From NCBI GenBank assembly GCA_003644275.1, contig QNBY01000047.1, positions 1 through 7,419 of the forward strand: a stretch of 7,419 nt of DNA. The letters run 5' to 3'. A program made the position numbers and the translations under genes. The DNA comes from Planctomycetota bacterium (GTDB lineage: Bacteria > Planctomycetota > B143-G9). Of the stretch, positions 1 to 4,653 are shown piece after piece. The notes beneath the pieces are model-generated. The model was not told the origin of the DNA and searched no databases. It saw only the letters and a program-made list of their open reading frames with translations. Each line of letters begins with the position of its first letter. The stretch's first letter is position 1.

Positions 1-166
1 CGGCGTCGGGACAGCCGAGGGCGGAGCAGAAAGTGCCGTCGTGTTTCTCGCTGACGAGCGCTTCTGCGGGCGGATTGGCGCGAAGCAGCCGCATCCCGGT
101 CGACACGAGGTAAAGGGGCCAGGGGAGGACGGCGGCGAGGTCCTCGAAGGCCTTCTCGGGGGGCAT
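1..166 (-). CDS. PAS-domain protein, N-terminal fragment (runs off the left edge)
   Basis: Only the first 55 codons are present and the reading frame is open to the window edge. The fragment starts MPPEKAFEDLAAVLPWPLYL and continues with VSTGMRLLRANPPAEALV. The pattern LPxPxxxV followed about 10 residues later by AN(P)xAE is typical of the first strands and helix of a PAS sensor domain. Two Cys residues (Cys47, Cys52) sit where many PAS domains carry a C-x(n)-C pair. PAS domains of this kind usually sense a ligand or redox state at the head of a histidine kinase, diguanylate cyclase or transcription factor; which of these follows cannot be seen. There is no signal peptide or membrane segment in the visible part, so it starts in the cytoplasm. 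The ATG at 166-164 is preceded by AAAGGA (178-183) at 11 bases and an A-rich leader. A 107-base gap separates it from the upstream gene, so it may have its own promoter. Confidence 0.72.
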   Translation of the reverse strand, partial: MPPEKAFEDLAAVLPWPLYLVSTGMRLLRANPPAEALVSEKHDGTFCSALGCPDA

Positions 167-203
167 ATTTCTTTTTTTCCTTTCCCGCGGAGGGGTTCCC
201 AAC

Positions 204-209
204 ATATTA
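204..209 (-). promoter_or_regulatory. Candidate -10 box (TAATAT) for the PAS gene
   Basis: On the minus strand this hexamer reads TAATAT, one mismatch from the sigma-70 consensus. It lies in a short AT-rich stretch of otherwise very GC-rich DNA, about 38 bases upstream of the PAS gene's ATG. The -35 region at the expected 17-base spacing (227-232) reads CGCCTT, which is poor, so an activator or an alternative sigma factor might be needed. This is a position and composition argument only. Confidence 0.3.
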
Positions 210-242
210 CTCCGGAAAAAGAGGCCAAGGCGTAAAAAGGCG

Positions 243-262
243 AAAAAAGATTCGGTCCGAAC
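243..262 (-). terminator. Weak candidate intrinsic terminator after the GGDEF/HD-GYP gene
   Basis: Twelve bases past the stop of the cyclic-di-GMP gene, the minus strand reads GTTCG-GAC-CGAAT (262-250), a short 4-5 bp stem with a 3-base loop. It is followed by C and a run of six T (248-243). Position and T-run fit a Rho-independent terminator, and it lies at the end of a seven-gene same-strand run. The stem is short and not especially GC-rich, so efficiency is doubtful. Confidence 0.35.
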
Positions 263-274
263 GGCCCGCGCATT

Positions 275-1978
275 TCAAGGGCGGCGGGCGTATTTGTTCG
301 GGTCGCTCCGGTAACGGAGAAAGGCCTCCACGGCGAGGGGGTGGAACTGTTTTCCTCTCTGGCGGGCTATCTCCGAGACGGCCTCCTCCTCCGAGAGGGC
401 TTCCCTGAAGGGGTGGGAAGCGGTCATGAAGGCGAAGGCGTTGGCGACGGCGAGTACGGCGGCCTCGAAGGGGATGAGGTCGCCGCTGAGGCCGTCGGGG
501 TATCCGAGGCCGTCGTAGCGTTCGTGGTGGGCTTTTATGATGGAGGCTTCGCGGCGCATGAAGCCGAGGGGGGCGAGGATGCGGGCGCCGAGTTCGGGGT
601 GGCGTTCGATGATGCGGCGCTCCTTCTTGTCGAGGGGGCCGGGCTTGAGGAGGAGGGAGTCGGGGATGCCGAGTTTTCCGATGTCGTGGAGGAGGGCGGC
701 GCGGAAGACGGTCTCCACGTCCTCTTCCCTGAGGCCCGCGGCCACGGCGATGTAGCGGGCGTGGAAGGCGGTTGCGCGCATGTGCTCCATGAGGGACTCG
801 TTGCGGGCGCCCACGGCGTTGATGAGGGACTGGATGGTGGAGAGGGCGGTCTCGCGGAGGGTGGAGCGGAGCTCGTTTATCTTGGAGGAGAGCTCGACGA
901 GCCTGCTTTCGGGCTGGAAGGTGAAGATCTCGACGAATTCCTCGCGGTCGCCCGCGGTGAAGACGCAGACGCGGTTTCTGCCCTCGCGCTTCGCCTTGTA
1001 GAGGGCCATGTCGGCCTGGCGGACGAGCTCGGTGCAGTCGAGGGGAAACTCGTCCTCCACGCCGGTGAGGCCGATGGAGACGGTGAGGGGGATGTCCATG
1101 CCGGAGATGTCGAGGGACTTGTCGGAGAAGTGGGAGAGTATGCGGCCCGCGGCCACGCGGGCCTGCTCCACGTTGACGTCGGGGAGGATGACGAGGAACT
1201 CCTCGCCGCCGTAGCGGCAGACGACGTCGGAATCGCGCAGCAGGGAGCGTATGTCCTTGGCGACGCGGGCGAGTGCCATGTCGCCCACCTCGTGGCCGTA
1301 GGTGTCGTTGATGTCCTTGAAGTGGTCTATGTCGATCATCATGAGGGAGAGGGGGCGGGCGTAGCGCTCGGCGGCGGCGACGGCGACGGTGAGGTGCTGG
1401 AGGGCGAAGCGGCGGTTGAAGAGGCCGGTGAGGTCGTCGGTGACGGCGAGGCGTTCGAGGCTGCGGTTGATGCGGGCGAGCTTGCGGGAGGCCTCGAGGA
1501 GGCGCTCGCCGCGGCGCCTGTCGCGCAGGGCGAGGAGCCTCAGCCTGTCCTCGCGCCAGCCGTCCCAGAAGCCGAAGACGATGCAGGAGAGGAGGATGAG
1601 GCTCCCGATGAAGATGAGCTCGGGGTCTTGGAAGTTGCGCCACAGCTCGGCGGGGGAGGGAGGACTTCCGAGGAGCTGGTTGAAGTCGCCGAAGCGGCAC
1701 TGGACGAAGGTGTAGGCGAGCTGGAACATGTAAACGAAGAAGGACTTTCCGAAGACGTAGGAATCGCAGATGAAGCCGAGGGCGAGGCCCTTCAGGGTGT
1801 TTTTGAAGACGAAGTTGCGGTAGGAGGCGAGCGAGGTTTCCTCGAAGGTTTCCTCGGAGATCTCGCGGAGGAGGCGGGCGGTCTCGTCGAAGGAGAGGGA
1901 GGGGTCGGCGTCCGGCGGGGCGCTTTCCCTCTGCGGGGTCGTTTCGGGGTTGCGTTCCTCTTCTTCGCGTTTCGTCAT
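275..1978 (-). CDS. Membrane-anchored GGDEF + HD-GYP cyclic-di-GMP protein (567 aa)
   Basis: A dual-domain protein for cyclic-di-GMP turnover. The N-terminus is acidic and cytoplasmic (1-55). Two hydrophobic stretches (about 75-94 and 119-138) likely anchor it in the inner membrane with a small loop between them, and a charged, probably coiled-coil linker follows (142-178). The GGDEF diguanylate cyclase domain (about 179-342) begins DDLTGLFNRR, has the GGEEF active site at 257-261 and the inhibitory RxxD site at 248-251 (RDSD), so it should make cyclic-di-GMP with product inhibition. The HD-GYP domain (about 375-555) keeps His399, HD at 431-432, Lys435, His460, HHE at 484-486 and GYP at 492-494. 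Where the family normally has an Asp ligand in VADvfDAL it reads VANAFAFM (Asn513, Ala516), so phosphodiesterase activity is questionable. The ATG at 1978 is preferred over an upstream in-frame TTG (2041), which has no ribosome site and overlaps the gtrA-like gene. Its own Shine-Dalgarno is weak, and it lies 37 bases after that gene. Confidence 0.93.
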   Translation of the reverse strand: MTKREEEERNPETTPQRESAPPDADPSLSFDETARLLREISEETFEETSLASYRNFVFKNTLKGLALGFICDSYVFGKSFFVYMFQLAYTFVQCRFGDFNQLLGSPPSPAELWRNFQDPELIFIGSLILLSCIVFGFWDGWREDRLRLLALRDRRRGERLLEASRKLARINRSLERLAVTDDLTGLFNRRFALQHLTVAVAAAERYARPLSLMMIDIDHFKDINDTYGHEVGDMALARVAKDIRSLLRDSDVVCRYGGEEFLVILPDVNVEQARVAAGRILSHFSDKSLDISGMDIPLTVSIGLTGVEDEFPLDCTELVRQADMALYKAKREGRNRVCVFTAGDREEFVEIFTFQPESRLVELSSKINELRSTLRETALSTIQSLINAVGARNESLMEHMRATAFHARYIAVAAGLREEDVETVFRAALLHDIGKLGIPDSLLLKPGPLDKKERRIIERHPELGARILAPLGFMRREASIIKAHHERYDGLGYPDGLSGDLIPFEAAVLAVANAFAFMTASHPFREALSEEEAVSEIARQRGKQFHPLAVEAFLRYRSDPNKYARRP

Positions 1979-2015
1979 GGTCGGGCTCGTCCGGGGCGGG
2001 GACGGGCGGCCCAGT

Positions 2016-2537
2016 TTACCGCGGAGTCCCCGCTTTGTCAAGGGATGGGGGGTTCTTCTCGTTGCGGCGGAAGATGAGGTATTTACGGGCGAGGAAGTTC
2101 CAGGCGAGGACGGTGACGACGGAGACGGCCTTGGAGATGTTGACGTAGAGCAGCTCGGTGCGGGGGACGCCGAGGGATTCGAGGACGGACGAGAGGAGGC
2201 TCCAGCGGGGGAGGAGTTCGCTTCCCCAGACGATGATGAGGTCGTTCATGGCGAGTCCGACGGCGCCTATGGCCATGGAGCCGAGGAACTCGAAGAGGCG
2301 GCGTCGGGGGTCGGAGCGGAATATCCAGGCGATGCAGAGGAAGTAGTTGGCGACGACGCCGGTCATGTATCCCGCGGCGGCGGCGATGCGCTTGTCCACG
2401 CCGAAGCCCGCGAGGAGCATGTTGAGTATGCCCCAGTCGATGAGGGTGGTGGCGGCGCCGACCCAGATGTAGCGGAGGAACTGGGGGAGGAGTTTGTCGG
2501 TCCGTTCGACGAAGACCTTCTTCACGATGCGGCTCAT
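2016..2537 (-). CDS. GtrA-family membrane protein (173 aa)
   Basis: A small polytopic inner-membrane protein of the GtrA family. Members are linked to surface polysaccharide or teichoic-acid glycosylation and are thought to help move polyprenyl-phosphate-linked sugars across the membrane. Four hydrophobic segments are visible at about 22-45, 50-72, 85-107 and 131-150. Family features are the RYIWVGAATTLIDWGILNML start of helix 1, ANYFLCIAWIFRS at the end of helix 2, and the closing KAVSVVTVLAWNFLARKYLIF. Length is slightly above the usual 120-150 residues because of a hydrophilic N-terminus and a charged C-terminal tail. The ATG at 2537 has a strong GGAGGA (2544-2549) 6 bases upstream and overlaps the stop of the preceding epimerase gene by 4 bases (ATGA), so the two are probably translationally coupled. 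That pairing supports a role in building a glycan or sugar carrier. Confidence 0.9.
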   Translation of the reverse strand: MSRIVKKVFVERTDKLLPQFLRYIWVGAATTLIDWGILNMLLAGFGVDKRIAAAAGYMTGVVANYFLCIAWIFRSDPRRRLFEFLGSMAIGAVGLAMNDLIIVWGSELLPRWSLLSSVLESLGVPRTELLYVNISKAVSVVTVLAWNFLARKYLIFRRNEKNPPSLDKAGTPR

Positions 2538-3469
2538 GGGGTTTCCTCCGAGAATCCGAGCAGGCGCGCGGTGAGGCGGACGCCGCGGGCGAGGTCGAAG
2601 CGGGGGGAATAGCCCAGGAGGGAGCGGGCGGCGGTGAGGTCGGCGAGGGTGGCGCGGACGTCGCCGGGCCGGGGCGGCTCGAAACGGGGTTCGACGCGGC
2701 GGCCGAGGACGGAGCAGACGAGATCGAGCACCTCGAGCACGGTGCGGCTCTCGCCGCTTCCCACGTTGAAGGTCCCGCCCGGGGCGCGGGGGGAGTCGAG
2801 GGCGGCGAGGCAGGCGGAGACGGCGTCGTCCACGTAGAGGAAGTCGCGGGCGGCGGAGCCGTCGCCGTACACGAGGGGGGAGCGGCCCTCGGCGACGAGC
2901 GCGAGGAAGCGGGGGACGACCTCGACGAAGGGGGAGGAGAGGTCGCGGCGGGGGCCGTATATGTTGAAGAAGCGGAGCACGACGGTCTCGATGCCGTAGG
3001 AGGCGGCGAAGCCCTCGACGATGCGCTCGGCGGCCGCCTTGCTCGCGGCGTAGGGGGAGCGGGGGGCAAGGGGTTCGGTCTCGGGCGTGGGGAGGATGCG
3101 AGGCTCGCCGTACACGGAGGACGAGGAGGCGAAGACGAAGCGGGAGCAGCCCGCGCGGCGGGCGGCCTCGAGCGCCACGGCGGTGCCGTGAGTGTTGACG
3201 CGGAAGGTCTCGAGCGGCCTGTCGAAGCTGGCGGGGACGCTGCGGAGGGCGGCGAGGTGGACGACGGCGGAGCAGCCGCGGCAGGCGGAGGCCACGGCGG
3301 GGAGGTCGGTGACGTCGGCCTCGACGAGAGAGACGGAGGAGGCCGAGCGGAGGGGGGAATCGGCGGGGAAGGAGAGGTCCAAGGCGACCACGCCGTCGCC
3401 GCGGGCGGCGAGGGCGAGGGCGAGCCGTTCGCCCACGAAGCCCGCTGCGCCGGTGACGAGGCATCTCAC
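2534..3469 (-). CDS. NAD-dependent nucleotide-sugar epimerase/dehydratase, extended SDR family (311 aa)
   Basis: A soluble cytoplasmic enzyme of the extended short-chain dehydrogenase family (UDP-glucose 4-epimerase / GalE-like group), expected to alter the sugar of a nucleotide-sugar using bound NAD. The Rossmann motif TGAAGFVG is at 6-13, Asp31 ends the second strand and would bind the NAD ribose, and the catalytic YxxxK is YAASK (Tyr140, Lys144), preceded by the serine-rich strand FVFASSSSVYGE (111-122). RFFNIYGPR (167-175), YGDGSAARDFLYVDD (201-215) and FNVGSGE (234-240) are the usual substrate-domain landmarks. Length is normal for the family. The start is GTG at 3469, five bases after GGAGGAA, and overlaps the TatD stop as GTGA; the frame continues upstream without plausible SDR sequence. 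The exact substrate (UDP-Glc, UDP-GlcNAc, dTDP- or GDP-sugar) cannot be read from the sequence. The coupled GtrA gene suggests use in a surface glycan. Confidence 0.93.
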   Translation of the reverse strand: MRCLVTGAAGFVGERLALALAARGDGVVALDLSFPADSPLRSASSVSLVEADVTDLPAVASACRGCSAVVHLAALRSVPASFDRPLETFRVNTHGTAVALEAARRAGCSRFVFASSSSVYGEPRILPTPETEPLAPRSPYAASKAAAERIVEGFAASYGIETVVLRFFNIYGPRRDLSSPFVEVVPRFLALVAEGRSPLVYGDGSAARDFLYVDDAVSACLAALDSPRAPGGTFNVGSGESRTVLEVLDLVCSVLGRRVEPRFEPPRPGDVRATLADLTAARSLLGYSPRFDLARGVRLTARLLGFSEETP

Positions 3470-4239
3470 GGCACTTCCTCCAGTCCGAACAGGCGGGAGG
3501 CGGCGCGGAAGGCGCGCTTCCCCGTAACGGCCGCGTCCTCGCCGAACAGCGAGGCGGCGAAGGCCACCGTGCGGGCCACGTTGGCGGGCTCGTTGCGCCT
3601 GCCGCGGAGGGGTTCGGGGGCGAGGTAGGGCGAGTCGGTCTCGAAGAGGACGGAATCGCGCGGGAGGGCGAGCAGGACGCGGCGGAGCTCGTCCGAGCGG
3701 CGGTAGGTGAGGTTGCCCGCGAAGGAGACGAGGAAGCCGCGGTCGAGGAAGAAGCGGGCGTCGGATAGTGTGCCGGTGAAGCAGTGGAGGACGCCGCGGA
3801 GGCCGGGGAAGCGGCGGGCGGCGGCGTCTATCTCGAAGCGCATGTCCCCCCAGGCGTCGCGGCAGTGGACGATGACGGGGAGGCCGCGCTCGGCCGCCAT
3901 TCGGAGCTGGAGGCGGAAGGCTTCCTTCTGGAGTTCGGGCGGGTGGATGTCGTGGTAGTAGTCGAGGCCGCACTCGCCGACGGCGACGGCCTCGGGGCGG
4001 TCGAGGAAGGGAGCGAGGAGGGCGGGGTCGGCGGCGGCGGCCTCGAATGGGGAGAAGCCGAAGGCGGCGGAGACGCCCTCGAAGCGGCGGGCGATGTCGA
4101 GTGCGGCGTCGAAACGCGCGACCTCGGAGGCCACGGAGACCATGCGGGAGACGCCGGCCTCACGGGCGCGGGCCACCACGGCGTCGAGGTCGGCGGCGAA
4201 GTGGTCCATGTCCAGGTGGCAATGGCTGTCGAAGAACAC
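3466..4239 (-). CDS. TatD-family metal-dependent hydrolase (257 aa)
   Basis: A TIM-barrel metallohydrolase of the TatD family; characterised members are metal-dependent DNases (3'-5' exonuclease, repair or DNA-fragmentation roles) or D-aminoacyl-tRNA/deacylase-like enzymes. Metal ligands are visible: DSHCHLD with His6 and His8, VGECGLDYY with Glu89, VIVHCRDA with His125, LHCFTG with His152, and ETDSPYL with Asp202. The RRNEPANV substrate-loop signature is at 214-221. Length matches the family (about 255-265). One departure is that the usual GxHP(H) motif after strand 2 reads GFSPFE (61-66), losing the His. The start is GTG at 4239, chosen because GGAGGGA lies 8 bases upstream and the barrel's first strand begins at once. 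It follows the yjbQ-like gene by 2 bases and overlaps the epimerase start by 4. Which paralogue it matches (tatD, ycfH or yjjV type) cannot be decided here. Confidence 0.93.
   Translation of the reverse strand: MFFDSHCHLDMDHFAADLDAVVARAREAGVSRMVSVASEVARFDAALDIARRFEGVSAAFGFSPFEAAAADPALLAPFLDRPEAVAVGECGLDYYHDIHPPELQKEAFRLQLRMAAERGLPVIVHCRDAWGDMRFEIDAAARRFPGLRGVLHCFTGTLSDARFFLDRGFLVSFAGNLTYRRSDELRRVLLALPRDSVLFETDSPYLAPEPLRGRRNEPANVARTVAFAASLFGEDAAVTGKRAFRAASRLFGLEEVP
3475..3481 (-). promoter_or_regulatory. Shine-Dalgarno GGAGGAA deciding the epimerase GTG start
   Basis: The minus strand reads GGAGGAA, 5 bases before the GTG at 3469-3467. It lies inside the last codons of the TatD gene. It fixes the epimerase start at GTG, placing the TGxxGxxG motif at residue 6 as expected for the family. 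Confidence 0.75.
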
Positions 4240-4241
4240 CG

Positions 4242-4643
4242 TCAGGCTCCCTCCAGGGGGATGAAGCGGATCTCCACGCGCCTGTTCCTTGGGCCGTCGA
4301 ACTCGCAGAGGAAGACCGACTGCCAGGTGCCGAGCGCGAGCCTGCCGGCGCGGACGGGGAGCAGGAGGAAGGGGCCCGCGAGCACGCTCTTGACGTGGGC
4401 GGGGGAGTTGCCCTCGGCGTGGCGGTAGCCGCCGGGCGGCACGATGCGGCGGAGGGCGGAGAGGACGTCGGAGGCCACGTCGGGGTCGGCGCCCTCGTTG
4501 ACGGCCAGCGCGGCGGTGGTGTGGGGGCACCAGAGGTGACAGAGGCCGTCGCCCGCGCCGAGGGAGGCGAGGGCGCGGTTCACCTCGGCGGTAATGTCGA
4601 CGAGCTGCTCTCTCGAAGCGGTGGGCACAGTCAGCGCGAGCAT
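4242..4643 (-). CDS. yjbQ: YjbQ/UPF0047 family protein (133 aa)
   Basis: A small cytoplasmic protein of the YjbQ (UPF0047) family. Some members show weak thiamine-phosphate synthase activity when overproduced, but the physiological reaction is not established. All family blocks are present: CPHTTAALAVNEGADPDV (39-56), YRHAEGNSPAHVKSVLAG (73-90), LGTWQSVFLCEFDGPRNRRV (104-123). His41, His75 and His83 are the likely metal- or substrate-binding histidines, with Glu77 and Asn79 beside them. Length is normal (about 130-140). The ATG at 4643 follows GGAGGA (4647-4652) with a short 3-base gap after the full site, and the gene starts 10 bases after the stop of the large secreted protein. No thiamine-pathway gene is in the window, so the context does not favour a thiamine role; the neighbour 2 bases downstream is a TatD hydrolase. 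Confidence 0.93.
   Translation of the reverse strand: MLALTVPTASREQLVDITAEVNRALASLGAGDGLCHLWCPHTTAALAVNEGADPDVASDVLSALRRIVPPGGYRHAEGNSPAHVKSVLAGPFLLLPVRAGRLALGTWQSVFLCEFDGPRNRRVEIRFIPLEGA
4248..4254 (-). promoter_or_regulatory. Shine-Dalgarno GGAGGGA deciding the TatD GTG start
   Basis: GGAGGGA on the minus strand is embedded in the final codons of the yjbQ-like gene (Leu-Glu-Gly-Ala-stop), 8 bases before the GTG at 4239. There is no ATG near the first beta strand, so this site supports GTG as the start. Confidence 0.65.
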
Positions 4644-4653
4644 TCGTCCTCCG

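Noticed and set aside
41..235. A 64-residue plus-strand open frame at the left end
   Set aside because: It lies opposite the PAS gene, has no ribosome site, and continues through the AT-rich intergenic stretch; the minus-strand PAS reading is far more convincing.
207..1700. A 497-residue minus-strand frame rich in Arg and Pro
   Set aside because: An out-of-frame shadow of the GGDEF/HD-GYP gene; the Arg/Pro/His composition is typical of shifted reading of GC-rich DNA.
1979..2041. Upstream TTG start for the GGDEF/HD-GYP protein, adding 21 residues
   Set aside because: TTG with no Shine-Dalgarno, and it would overlap the GtrA gene by 26 bases; the ATG at 1978 gives a sensible acidic cytoplasmic N-terminus.
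341..2077. A 578-residue plus-strand open frame opposite the GGDEF/HD-GYP gene
   Set aside because: Its product is a low-complexity Glu/Gly/Ala/Val string, the expected antisense reading of CTC, GCC, TCC and CGC codons; the opposite strand encodes clear conserved domains.
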